IMG/VR virus record: IMGVR_UViG_3300030107_004067
Location: 1-42,042 of that record
Source of the DNA: a virus
Length of the DNA stretch: 42,042 nucleotides
Direction: 5' to 3' (one strand)
In this document: positions 22,854-31,323 of the stretch, one piece after another
Layout of the letters: each line of letters starts with the position of its first letter
Numbering within the stretch: position 1 is the first letter of the stretch
Notes under the pieces: model-generated
What the model saw: the letters and a program-made list of their open reading frames with translations, nothing else
Told to the model about the DNA's origin: nothing
Databases searched by the model: none
Position numbers and translations under genes: made by a program

Positions 22854-23137
22854 TAAGAATTAAAATAAATGAATCAGAAGACAAAAAAGAGAAGAAAAGT
22901 GAACACGATCTCATGTTGCCAAGAGGCAGGGATATAATCTTAAAAGCAGAAGATAAAGATTATGATCGTGGTCTTGTCGTTACATTGTTGGAAGACGGCG
23001 GCTATGATGTTTATTATTGGTATGACGATCCCAAGAAAAAATACCCAGCGGAAATAAAAATTGATGACAAGTCAATAACCAAAGACGGAAAGGTGGTTCA
23101 TATTGGTTTCCATCCAGAGTTGGAAGAAGATATATGA
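22850..23137 (+). CDS. Hypothetical protein
   Basis: 95 residues from the ATG overlapping the previous stop. MIRIKINESEDKKEKKSE is a charged leader. The second half (GRDIILKAEDKDYDRGLVVTLLEDGGYDVYYW) looks like a small beta barrel, possibly SH3-like. Unrecognised. Confidence 0.55.
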   Translation: MIRIKINESEDKKEKKSEHDLMLPRGRDIILKAEDKDYDRGLVVTLLEDGGYDVYYWYDDPKKKYPAEIKIDDKSITKDGKVVHIGFHPELEEDI

Positions 23138-23170
23138 CCGGATTTAATTTAACCAGTTTGGTTATTTTAC

Positions 23171-23216
23171 TTGACAAATAAAAAACACCGTGATATGTTA
23201 TTAAGACATTGGAGGT
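23171..23216 (+). repeat. Direct repeat copy A: duplicated promoter/leader
   Basis: 46 bases beginning TTGACAAATAAAAAACACCG and ending ACATTGGAGGT, matching copy B at 24212-24257 at 42 of 46 positions. It contains TTGACA, a 17-base spacer, TATGTT and the GGAGG ribosome site of the endonuclease gene. Confidence 0.9.
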
Positions 23217-23221
23217 TCTTT

Positions 23222-24193
23222 ATGAATCAAGATTTAAAATATAAATTTTGCATTAAATGTGGCCAAGGCAAAACCCTAACAGCAGAAAACTTTTATAGAC
23301 GAACGAAGGGGTCAAGTGATGGTTTTCACAATCAATGCAAAGAATGTATGAACAAACACTTTAAAGGATATAGCAAATCTGCTGCTGGCTTGGCGGCTGA
23401 AAAACGTAAAAAAGAAAAAAAGAAAAAACAAAGACAAGATTTTACGAAAACACTCCAGATGCAAAATAAAAGACAATGTTCAAAATGTAAAGAAATATTT
23501 CCACTAACTGAAAGTTATTACAAAGTTACAGCGAGACAAGATAAAAAGGTTTATTCCAAAAGATGCATAAAGTGTTATACTTGTGCTAACCACATTATTG
23601 AGGAAGGGAAAGAAAAAAAGAAATGTTCCGTTTGTCAGGAGTATAAACCTGCCACAACCAAGTACTTTCACAGTGCCGCGCACCAAACATCAGGTTTGTA
23701 CACCACCTGTAAGGTTTGTAAACATAAAAAATCTAAAGCATGGAAAAAAACAGAAACTGGTAAAATAGCCACAAGAAAGTGGCGTCGTCAAAAGTGGGCG
23801 AATGACCCTGCTTTTCGTGCAAAACAAACGGAACGTCACAAGAGGTATATAAAGAAGAAATGGGGAAACGGTGTGTCGGGTGTGTATGAGATTATAAATC
23901 ATGCTAATAACAAGTCATACATCGGCGAGTCAAAAGCCATAAATATGAGATGGCACGATCACTGGCGAAAACTTAGGGCAAATCGTCATGAAAACAAAAG
24001 GATACAGGATGATTATAATACTTATGGTGAGGACAATTTTGAATATAAGATTCTTTTGAAACTACCTGATGATAAAGATATTCGACTTTTAGAGGAAGCG
24101 AAAGAGATAGAAAGTAGATTAAAGGCTGGCCAAGAGCTTTATAATCTACAATTATCAATCAAGCAAGTAAAAATGTTATCGGAGGAAAGATAA
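23222..24193 (+). CDS. GIY-YIG homing endonuclease with three zinc-finger units
   Basis: 323 residues from the ATG six bases after GGAGG; the frame is open upstream into the promoter. The N-terminal half has three repeated CxxC...CxxC units: CIKCGQG...CKECMN, CSKCKEIF...CIKCYT and CSVCQEY...CKVCKH. Each has the shape of the zinc ribbons found on free-standing phage endonucleases. The C-terminal nuclease shows GVYEIINHANNKSYIGES (GIY and YIG), then the catalytic Arg in MRWHDHW, then a His and a late Glu. It is a selfish mobile gene. Its insertion is marked by the duplicated promoter on both sides. Confidence 0.88.
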   Translation: MNQDLKYKFCIKCGQGKTLTAENFYRRTKGSSDGFHNQCKECMNKHFKGYSKSAAGLAAEKRKKEKKKKQRQDFTKTLQMQNKRQCSKCKEIFPLTESYYKVTARQDKKVYSKRCIKCYTCANHIIEEGKEKKKCSVCQEYKPATTKYFHSAAHQTSGLYTTCKVCKHKKSKAWKKTETGKIATRKWRRQKWANDPAFRAKQTERHKRYIKKKWGNGVSGVYEIINHANNKSYIGESKAINMRWHDHWRKLRANRHENKRIQDDYNTYGEDNFEYKILLKLPDDKDIRLLEEAKEIESRLKAGQELYNLQLSIKQVKMLSEER

Positions 24194-24211
24194 AAAATTT
24201 TATCATGTCCC

Positions 24212-24257
24212 TTGACAGATAAAAAATACCGTGATATCTTATAAAGACATTGGAGGT
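24212..24257 (+). repeat. Direct repeat copy B: promoter/leader of the downstream gene
   Basis: TTGACA (24212-24217), a 17-base spacer, TATCTT and GGAGGT. This is presumably the original promoter of the gene at 24261; copy A differs at four positions. Confidence 0.9.
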
Positions 24258-24260
24258 AAC

Positions 24261-24728
24261 ATGAATATATTTGTTTTAGATCACAGCCCGAAAACTTCAG
24301 CCGAAATGATGTGCGATAAGCATGTTGTTAAGATGATCCTTGAAACAGCACAGATGCTATGCACCGTCGCCCACAATCAGGGAATTGTTGCCCCTTATAA
24401 AGCGACCCACAAGAATCACCCTTGCACTCTTTGGGCCGCCAAAACAAAACAAAATTGGGACTGGCTGATCACCCATGGCTTGGCTCTTTGTTCCGAATAC
24501 ACCAAGCGATATGGTAAGGTCCACAAGTCACAGCAGCATATCGAATGGTGCAGGACATTAAATATAGGACTACCAACGACTGGCTTACTTCCTTTCGCCC
24601 AAGCGATGCCTGTACAATATAAGAACAAGTGTGCTGTTAAGGCATATCGTTCTTATTATCGTGGAGAAAAATCTCACATCGCCAAGTGGAAAAATGGAAA
24701 TATTCCAAATTGGTGGTTGACAGATTAA
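24261..24728 (+). CDS. Conserved phage protein, often annotated pyrimidine dimer DNA glycosylase-like
   Basis: 155 residues from the ATG after GGAGG. The opening MNIFVLDHSPKTSAEMMCDK, then HVVKMILETAQML, THKNHPCTLW, YGKVHKSQ, PFAQAMP and a final KWKNGNIPNWW is a highly conserved family in T4-like marine phages. Databases often label it as a pyrimidine-dimer glycosylase (T4 DenV relationship), but the enzymatic role is not clear to me. A single-gene unit with its own promoter, neighbouring the DnaE replicase. Confidence 0.7.
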   Translation: MNIFVLDHSPKTSAEMMCDKHVVKMILETAQMLCTVAHNQGIVAPYKATHKNHPCTLWAAKTKQNWDWLITHGLALCSEYTKRYGKVHKSQQHIEWCRTLNIGLPTTGLLPFAQAMPVQYKNKCAVKAYRSYYRGEKSHIAKWKNGNIPNWWLTD

Positions 24729-24745
24729 TAATAATATGATACATT
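24717..24745 (+). promoter_or_regulatory. sigma70-like promoter for dnaE
   Basis: TTGACA (24717-24722), a 17-base spacer and TACATT (24740-24745), overlapping the end of the previous gene. Confidence 0.6.
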
Positions 24746-24766
24746 AATAACATTCATGGAGGGTAT

Positions 24767-27700
24767 ATGAATGATATAAAGTTTGTTGGCTTACACGCAC
24801 ACTCTGGTGTTGGATCTCCGTTTGACGGATTCGGCAAACCAGAAGAGCATATGGAATTTTGCTATGAGAATGGAGGCAAAGCTTTGGCTTTGACCGACCA
24901 TGGAAACCAGAACGGCCTCGCTGGTCAGGTTCTACATGCAAAGAAGATGCTGAAACAAGGCAAAGACTTCAAGCCAATTTATGGCGTTGAGGCTTATTTT
25001 ATTCCAGATGTTGTAGAGTGGAGAGAAGTTTATGAACAACACAAAGCAGATAAAAAGAAAGCAAGACAACTTGACAACGATCAATCAGGAACTACGATTG
25101 AGAATGAAGGCGAAACTAAATCTGGCGGTGGTAGCAATATCAATCGTACTCGTCACCTTGTTCTCTTGGCTATGAATCAGACTGGCTTAAACAATATATT
25201 TAAGCTGATCTCAGAGAGTTATACTGGTGAATATTTCTACCGCAAACCTCGCATAGATTATGCCCTTTTAAAGAAGCATAACGAGGGTGTAATTGCACTT
25301 TCGGCTTGTCTAGGTGGTGTATATGCGGGTTGCTATTGGAACAAGCGAGACGAAGGAAGAGAGGCGATTCTGGACTGTATGCGAGAAGTTACACAAGAAA
25401 TGGTCTCTATCTTTGGTGACCGCTGGTATGGCGAGATCCAATGGAACAACATACCAGAACAACATGAATTAAACCAGTATGTTATCGAAGTCTGTAAAGA
25501 GTTTGATGTTAAGGTTGTTTCTACTGTTGACTCACACTATCCCAATCCCGATGCTTGGCGAGACAGAGAGTTATACAAGCGACTTGGTTGGCTTGGCAAA
25601 GGTAAGCCCGAATGGTTGGAGATGACACTCCCTACATCAGCCGAAGAGATTGGCTATGAGCTTTATCCGAAGAACGGAGACCAAGTGTGGGAGTCATACA
25701 AAGAGTATTCTAAATTAAATAATGTTACATACGATGATGACTTTGTTATGGCAACTCTTGAAGAGACGCACAACATAGCGTTCAATCGTATTGAGAAGTT
25801 TTATCCCGATGATACTGTTCGCTTGCCTGACTTTGTTGTTCCCGCTGGATATACAGAGGATGAATACTTAAAGCGACTTACCTTCAAAGGTCTGGCTGAC
25901 GCTCCCAATAAAATTCATAAAGACCAGCGGTATGTTGCTCGCTTGGAACATGAATTGAAGGTTATTGCTGATCGTGGTTTCTCAAAATATTTCTTAACAA
26001 TGAAAGCTATTACGGATAAAACAAATGAAATACAACTTTCTGGACCCGGTAGAGGAAGTGCTGCTGGTTCTCTCGTTGCATATTGCCTTGGTATTACTCA
26101 GGTTGACCCTATTCATTATGGATTGCTATTCTCTCGTTTTCTCAGATCAGACGCGAAAGACTATCCTGATATTGATTATGACGTGTCTAACCCTATGGCT
26201 TTGAAGGAAACTCTTATCGAGGAGTGGGGAGACAATGTTGTTGTTCCAATATCTAACTGGAACACACTACAACTTCGTTCTTTGATTAAAGATATATCAA
26301 AGTTCTATGATATTCCTTTTGGCGAAGTTAATAATGTTACAAGCAAGATGTTATTTGAAGCAACTCCAATTGCGAAGAAAGCGCATGGAATTAAAGCTGG
26401 CGTTTATACTCCAACCTTTGAAGAGGTTATGGAGTATTCTGAAACCCTACGAAGCTTCTTAAAGAAGTATCCCGATGTTAAGACACATGTTGAGGCTCTA
26501 CATGGTGAGTATCGTAGTTGTTCCCGTCATGCTGGTGGGGTTGTAATCGGAGAAGAGTTAAACAAATATATGCCTCTGATAGCTTCGAAGGGAGTCAGAC
26601 AAACTCCTTGGTCAGAAGGGCAGAATGTTAGACAACTTGAGCCCATGGGTTTCATTAAGTTTGATATTCTTGGTTTATCAACTCTTCGTATGATTGAGGA
26701 TTGCATTACAAAGATATTACAACGGCATCATGGTGTTGAGAATCCGACATTCGATCAGGTTAAGGAATTCTATGATAAGAATTTACATCCAAGCATTATG
26801 GACCTTGATGATCAAGCAGTCTATAAGAATGTCTTCCAGAAAGGTCGCTGGATTGGTATCTTCCAATTTACAGAACAGGGAGCCCAAAGGTTCGCTGTCC
26901 AAGCCCAGCCCCGCTCTATCATCGACATCGCGGCTATCACTTCGATCTACCGCCCCGGTCCCTTGTCGGCAGAAGTAGACAAAGCATATGTCGAAGCCAA
27001 GGATGCCCCAAACAGTGTTCGGTATCTAAATGACATGGTTAAGGAAGTAACCAAAGAGACTCATGGCTTCTTGATATTCCAAGAGCAAATCGCTTTGCTA
27101 GCCCACAAACTTGGTAAGGATTTGACTTTGGACGAGGGAAATCTTTTGAGGAAAGTACTTACTAAGAAAGGTACGGGCAAAGGACATGAAGTTAAAGAAG
27201 CAATCAAAGAAAAATTCATCGAAGGATGTAGAGAAAAAGGAATCATCGATCATGACTCATACGGCCTTTGGCGAACTTTTGAATACTTTAGTGGGTATGG
27301 TTTCAATAAGTCTCATGCTGTCTCTTACAGTATTATTTCTTATCAGTGTGCTTGGCTCTCTCACTATTATTCTACGGAGTGGATTGCTGCCTTTCTAGAT
27401 AAAGAACCAGAGACAAGAAAAGAAAAAGCCATTAATCTTGCGAAGCAACATGGCTACACAATTCGACCTTTGGATATAAACACGTCTAATATGACATGGA
27501 GTATCGTTGACGATAAGACTCTCGTTGCTCCACTTACAACCATCAAGGGTCTTGGTGAGAAAGCCATAGATCAGATACTCGCCAACAGGCCATTTAATGC
27601 AATTGAGGAGCTATTGTTCAATGATAATATCGTATACAGTAAACTTAATAAAAAGGCTTTGGATGTTCTGTGTCGAGGCGGCGCACTGGACAACCTTATT

Positions 27701-28192
27701 GATGATCGTTTTACCGGCTCCAAACATTTTTGGTATGCGACATGTGTGGATCGCCCCCGAACCAGAAAGAATCTCAACGACCATATAGAGAAGTATAGAA
27801 ACGAAGGTAGTTTCTCCGAAGAAGAACAGATTGAATTCATTGCTGATCTGACTGGAATCTTTCCGATGTCCAAGGTTTTAAACGAAGCAGTCCAGTCTCG
27901 ATTGGATGAATTATATGTTCCAGCCATCTCTGATTATGATGCTGACTTGATGGTCTGTTGGTGCGTTCCGAGATCTATAACAGTCAAGAAGAGCAAGAAC
28001 AACAGGACTTATTATGTTGTTGAGGTTATTGACATCAATTCTGTTGTAACCAGAATTAGATGTTGGAGTGTTGATCCGAACAAAGACCGCATACATCTTA
28101 ATCGACCTTATATGATTAAGCCTCGATATGATGACAACTGGGGATTCAGCACTTATGGGAGAGTCAATAATTCTTGGATGTTATTAGACTAA
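24767..28192 (+). CDS. dnaE: DNA polymerase III alpha subunit (DnaE-type replicase)
   Basis: 1141 residues, nearly the length of cellular DnaE (1160 in E. coli), with a GGAGG site. The PHP domain opens with VGLHAHSGVGSPFD and ALTDHGN, keeping the metal-binding His-x-His and Asp-His. The catalytic centre is complete: GPGRGSAAGSLVAYCLGIT, then PDIDYD with D468 and D470, and FIKFDILGLSTL with D633. The fingers follow (YRPGPL, FQEQI, GNLLRKVLTKK, SGYGFNKSHAVSYS). A helix-hairpin-helix (IKGLGEKAIDQIL) and an OB-like C-terminus end the protein. It is the likely main replicase and would need a sliding clamp. It occurs together with a family A polymerase at the window start. Confidence 0.96.
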   Translation: MNDIKFVGLHAHSGVGSPFDGFGKPEEHMEFCYENGGKALALTDHGNQNGLAGQVLHAKKMLKQGKDFKPIYGVEAYFIPDVVEWREVYEQHKADKKKARQLDNDQSGTTIENEGETKSGGGSNINRTRHLVLLAMNQTGLNNIFKLISESYTGEYFYRKPRIDYALLKKHNEGVIALSACLGGVYAGCYWNKRDEGREAILDCMREVTQEMVSIFGDRWYGEIQWNNIPEQHELNQYVIEVCKEFDVKVVSTVDSHYPNPDAWRDRELYKRLGWLGKGKPEWLEMTLPTSAEEIGYELYPKNGDQVWESYKEYSKLNNVTYDDDFVMATLEETHNIAFNRIEKFYPDDTVRLPDFVVPAGYTEDEYLKRLTFKGLADAPNKIHKDQRYVARLEHELKVIADRGFSKYFLTMKAITDKTNEIQLSGPGRGSAAGSLVAYCLGITQVDPIHYGLLFSRFLRSDAKDYPDIDYDVSNPMALKETLIEEWGDNVVVPISNWNTLQLRSLIKDISKFYDIPFGEVNNVTSKMLFEATPIAKKAHGIKAGVYTPTFEEVMEYSETLRSFLKKYPDVKTHVEALHGEYRSCSRHAGGVVIGEELNKYMPLIASKGVRQTPWSEGQNVRQLEPMGFIKFDILGLSTLRMIEDCITKILQRHHGVENPTFDQVKEFYDKNLHPSIMDLDDQAVYKNVFQKGRWIGIFQFTEQGAQRFAVQAQPRSIIDIAAITSIYRPGPLSAEVDKAYVEAKDAPNSVRYLNDMVKEVTKETHGFLIFQEQIALLAHKLGKDLTLDEGNLLRKVLTKKGTGKGHEVKEAIKEKFIEGCREKGIIDHDSYGLWRTFEYFSGYGFNKSHAVSYSIISYQCAWLSHYYSTEWIAAFLDKEPETRKEKAINLAKQHGYTIRPLDINTSNMTWSIVDDKTLVAPLTTIKGLGEKAIDQILANRPFNAIEELLFNDNIVYSKLNKKALDVLCRGGALDNLIDDRFTGSKHFWYATCVDRPRTRKNLNDHIEKYRNEGSFSEEEQIEFIADLTGIFPMSKVLNEAVQSRLDELYVPAISDYDADLMVCWCVPRSITVKKSKNNRTYYVVEVIDINSVVTRIRCWSVDPNKDRIHLNRPYMIKPRYDDNWGFSTYGRVNNSWMLLD

Positions 28193-28197
28193 AGTCC

Positions 28198-28225
28198 TTG
28201 ACAAACTTGTTAAAGCGGTTATATT
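28198..28225 (+). promoter_or_regulatory. sigma70 promoter for the restriction-modification pair
   Basis: TTGACA (28198-28203), a 16-base spacer and TATATT (28220-28225). Confidence 0.75.
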
Positions 28226-28248
28226 ATTAATGCAATCAGGAGGCAACG

Positions 28249-28839
28249 ATGGACATTATTTCACTTGAAAAACAACTTTGTGCGACTTATCAAAAAACTT
28301 TAAATTATAGCCTTAATCACAAAAATGGCAATCGAAGCAAGAAAAGAACTGACATTTTAAATGACGAAACAAGCATTTGGTTTTCCTCTTTGTTGCATGA
28401 ACAATACAAAAGGCATGATGGAGAGAGAAGAATTCCATGTTCCCGTGGTAAGACTTTTGATATTGATGTTTCGTATGCATCTGAGAAGAAAGATATATTT
28501 TTGTTGCTAAAAAGCGCAGAAAGCTCTTACAACAAGAATAAACATAATTATCTTAATGGTATGGTGGGAGAGACAACCAGAATACTTTATTCACCAAGAA
28601 GCAAAGAGTGTTTGGTGGTTTTTGTGAATTATATTCCAGAGCGTATTCCCGTAAGAAATAAGCTCGGTGAAATTAAAAACTATGAAACACCACACCTGTG
28701 TGATATGGACAGCACGATGTCAAGAATATCGAATAACAAAGCATTTGTGATCGATGTGAGACTTTCAGAAGACCATCAAAGCGTAGTTAACATGAGTGAT
28801 GTTATTAATAAAGTTAATATTATCAAATCATTGGTATAA
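28249..28839 (+). CDS. Putative type II restriction endonuclease
   Basis: 196 residues with AGGAGG. TFDIDVSYASEKKDIFLLLK (about 69-88) has the D-x(n)-xxK form of a PD-(D/E)XK core, though the usual Glu before the Lys is replaced by Leu. SSYNKNKHNYLNGMVGET is the helix with Asn/Glu that often follows in restriction enzymes. The gene lies one base upstream of an adenine methyltransferase, the standard arrangement of a type II system. No specific family is recognised, and the recognition site is unknown. Alternatively it is a non-nuclease partner of the methyltransferase. Confidence 0.55.
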   Translation: MDIISLEKQLCATYQKTLNYSLNHKNGNRSKKRTDILNDETSIWFSSLLHEQYKRHDGERRIPCSRGKTFDIDVSYASEKKDIFLLLKSAESSYNKNKHNYLNGMVGETTRILYSPRSKECLVVFVNYIPERIPVRNKLGEIKNYETPHLCDMDSTMSRISNNKAFVIDVRLSEDHQSVVNMSDVINKVNIIKSLV

Positions 28840-28840
28840 C

Positions 28841-30304
28841 ATGAACATTGAATCTTTTTATAAATATGAAAAAACTCTTTCCAATAAAAAGAAAAGAGAG
28901 CTTGGCATAGTCTATACTCCACCAGATATAGTTGATTTTATAAATAAAAAAGCTTTGGCTCTGTGGCAGGGCGAAACACCTCCAAAGGTCGTTGACCCCT
29001 GCTGCGGCACCGGAGTTTTTCTATACGATATGGCAAATAAAATATCTAAGAGATGGGACATCCCTCTTTCAGAAGTTTATGAAAAATATATTTTCGGGAT
29101 TGATATTGATGAGGGCGCAATAAGAAATGCACAAGAAATATTTTCAAATAATATCAATTTAAGACACGGTAGCTCTTTGTATGAAGATTTTTCATGCTAT
29201 GACATGGTTGTTACAAATCCACCATACATAAGAATACAGAATTTAGACGATGATATAAAGCAAAGGATAAAAAAGGACTTTAATTGTTGCGTTGGAGATA
29301 CGGACATCTACATCGCTTTCTTGCAAAAGCTTACTGAATTTAAGGGCATTATTGGACTTATCGCGCCCAATAGCTGGATTAACAACAAGGGTTGTAAAAA
29401 GTATCGCCTCTTGTTGAAATCAGAACATAGGCTACAAACCATATTAAATTTTAAATCTAAGAAAGTTTTTAATGGCGTTGACACTTACACTGCAATAATG
29501 GTACTCGATAACAAAAAAGTTAATAATATTAAGTGCCATGAAGACTTTGATAAATATGAAGAGATTGGCTATCAAGAGTGCTTTATTGATGACACATGTA
29601 TTTTCAATTTAGAACAAATGTCTTTTGTAAAAAACATCAACAACCGTAAAACCAAGTTGTTGGATGTTTGCGATATTAGCGTGGGTTTGGCAACCTTGGC
29701 CGATGGTGTTTTTATGTTAGAGTTGTTAACAGAGCAGCAGAACACATTTAAAGTAAAGACGATTAAAAAGATAAATGATCAATTTCATGAGTTTGAAATT
29801 GAAAAAGGTATTGTAAAGAAGTGTGTTAAGGCATCCGAGATTTCAAAAAAAGAAAAAAACTATGTTATAGTTTATCCCTACAAAGGGGGCAAGCTATTGC
29901 AAGAAGACGTTTTCCAAAATACATACCCACTGGCCTATTCTTACTTGGAACAAAGGAAAGATAAGCTTCTTTTTAGAGACAAGGGTAAAGGAGTCAAGAA
30001 CGGTAAATACAAGTGGTATGAATATGGTCGCTCTCAGGGCATTAAATTAAATAAAGAAAAGCTTCTATTGGCTCCGTTTGTAGAAAATAGAATACAAATC
30101 TGCCACAGCAGTGAAGATGAGTTGTTTGTCTCTGGTTACGCAGTAATCCCAAAACAAAACATAGCTTTAAATAAAATACGCGAAATATTTTGCTCTGATG
30201 AGATAAATCAGTGGGCAAATATTTTTTCAAAAAACCTTAGTGGCGGATGGAAATCACTTTCAAAAAACACATTCGCCAATTATAAAACACAGGAGATAAA
30301 ATGA
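28841..30304 (+). CDS. N6-adenine DNA methyltransferase (Eco57I/Type II gamma-like)
   Basis: 487 residues. Motif I (SAM binding) is VVDPCCGTGVFL (residues 50-61) and the catalytic motif IV is NPPY (126-129) in TNPPYIRIQ. IFGIDID is the acidic loop of motif II. The C-terminal half (about 280-487) is a target-recognition region with ISVGLATLADGVF and LLLAPFVENR, as in Eco57I-type enzymes. It methylates adenine in DNA, protecting against the adjacent nuclease or against host restriction. The ATG is one base after the previous stop. It overlaps dut by ATGA. Confidence 0.88.
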   Translation: MNIESFYKYEKTLSNKKKRELGIVYTPPDIVDFINKKALALWQGETPPKVVDPCCGTGVFLYDMANKISKRWDIPLSEVYEKYIFGIDIDEGAIRNAQEIFSNNINLRHGSSLYEDFSCYDMVVTNPPYIRIQNLDDDIKQRIKKDFNCCVGDTDIYIAFLQKLTEFKGIIGLIAPNSWINNKGCKKYRLLLKSEHRLQTILNFKSKKVFNGVDTYTAIMVLDNKKVNNIKCHEDFDKYEEIGYQECFIDDTCIFNLEQMSFVKNINNRKTKLLDVCDISVGLATLADGVFMLELLTEQQNTFKVKTIKKINDQFHEFEIEKGIVKKCVKASEISKKEKNYVIVYPYKGGKLLQEDVFQNTYPLAYSYLEQRKDKLLFRDKGKGVKNGKYKWYEYGRSQGIKLNKEKLLLAPFVENRIQICHSSEDELFVSGYAVIPKQNIALNKIREIFCSDEINQWANIFSKNLSGGWKSLSKNTFANYKTQEIK

Positions 30305-30735
30305 AAATAAACATTAAAAAATTGCACCCCAATGCCGTTACGCCGAAGTACGCAAAACACGGAGATGCTGGTATGGACTTGTATGCCACAGAACAAGGTG
30401 AAGCAGATAAATATGGCAACATGGTTTACAAAACCGGATTAGCTATGGAGATCCCTGACGGATATGTTGGTTTAATTTACCCTCGTTCATCAGTATCAAA
30501 GACTCCGCACATGTTGAGAAACCATGTTGGCGTTATTGACTCTGGGTATCGTGGTGAGATCATGTTAAAGTTTGGCTGGTATGAGCAGACTCCCGGTGAA
30601 CACCAAGTTTATCAAGCTGGTGATCGTATCGGACAAATTATTATTATGCCTCATCCAAAGGTACAATTCAACGAAGTAGAGGAGCTTTCTGATACTGATC
30701 GCGGTGCTGGTGGGTTTGGGAGTACTGGATCATGA
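30301..30735 (+). CDS. dut: dUTPase
   Basis: 144 residues with all trimeric dUTPase motifs: HGDAGMDLYA (1), PRSSVSK (2), GVIDSGYRGEI (3), GDRIGQIIIMP (4) and RGAGGFGSTG (5). It converts dUTP to dUMP, providing the ThyX substrate and keeping uracil out of DNA. It overlaps the next gene by ATGA. Confidence 0.96.
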   Translation: MKINIKKLHPNAVTPKYAKHGDAGMDLYATEQGEADKYGNMVYKTGLAMEIPDGYVGLIYPRSSVSKTPHMLRNHVGVIDSGYRGEIMLKFGWYEQTPGEHQVYQAGDRIGQIIIMPHPKVQFNEVEELSDTDRGAGGFGSTGS

Positions 30736-31010
30736 ACCGAGCCGAACGAAGAGCGAGAAAGCGAGCTATAAAAAAAGCAGGGAAGAAAGGTTCCGATATG
30801 GAGCAAAAACTTGGTTTATTTGAAAAAATACCAGAAAACTGCTTGACATGTCATAAAGAGTTTGATAAGAAGAATAAAGAGATGGTAATGAGTTGGAATG
30901 TTATTGTTCGGGAGAAACAAGGAATAGTCAGACTTTACTGTCCCGATTGTTGGAACAAAGCAACTCAGTTTGCAAAAGAAGTAAAACAATATGGAGATAA
31001 AGATGATTAG
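30732..31010 (+). CDS. Conserved phage C4 zinc-finger protein
   Basis: 92 residues. A basic N-terminus (NRAERRARKRAIKKAGKK) is followed by a treble-clef-like zinc site CLTCHKEFD...YCPDCW. The arrangement LFEKIP-x-CLTC...VREKxGIVRLYCPDCW is common in T4-like marine phages. Function unknown; nucleic-acid binding or transcription control is likely. Confidence 0.65.
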   Translation: MNRAERRARKRAIKKAGKKGSDMEQKLGLFEKIPENCLTCHKEFDKKNKEMVMSWNVIVREKQGIVRLYCPDCWNKATQFAKEVKQYGDKDD

Positions 31011-31323
31011 TTTATTATTAATGCTCGCCTGTGGCGATTCTCTTTCGGCATTGCCTTTGACAAAAGAATTTTATGAATGGCATTGTGAGCCCGAAACAGA
31101 GGATTACCCATTGGATAATGTATATGTTACTACAAACACTTGCGATGATAGCGTGACATGGATCATAGCAGAGATGCACCTTTATGATGGTGAATTGATG
31201 GCTCGTAGGTTGGAAAAAGATTCTTTAAGTGTTAATTGCGAATGGCATACTTATTTTCCTCTAATAAATGATTATTATTGTGAAGATGTTGAAGGTGTTA
31301 CACTAACTGCGTGGGTTAAATAA
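31003..31323 (+). CDS. Small lipoprotein
   Basis: 106 residues. The start at 31003 is chosen because GGAG sits 7 bases upstream; an ATG 12 bases earlier overlaps that site. The signal is only MISLLLMLAC, then a mature part with four cysteines (WHC, TC, NC, YC) that could pair in the periplasm. Its style matches the genes at 3016 and 20797. Function unknown. It overlaps the next gene by TAATG. Confidence 0.62.
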   Translation: MISLLLMLACGDSLSALPLTKEFYEWHCEPETEDYPLDNVYVTTNTCDDSVTWIIAEMHLYDGELMARRLEKDSLSVNCEWHTYFPLINDYYCEDVEGVTLTAWVK

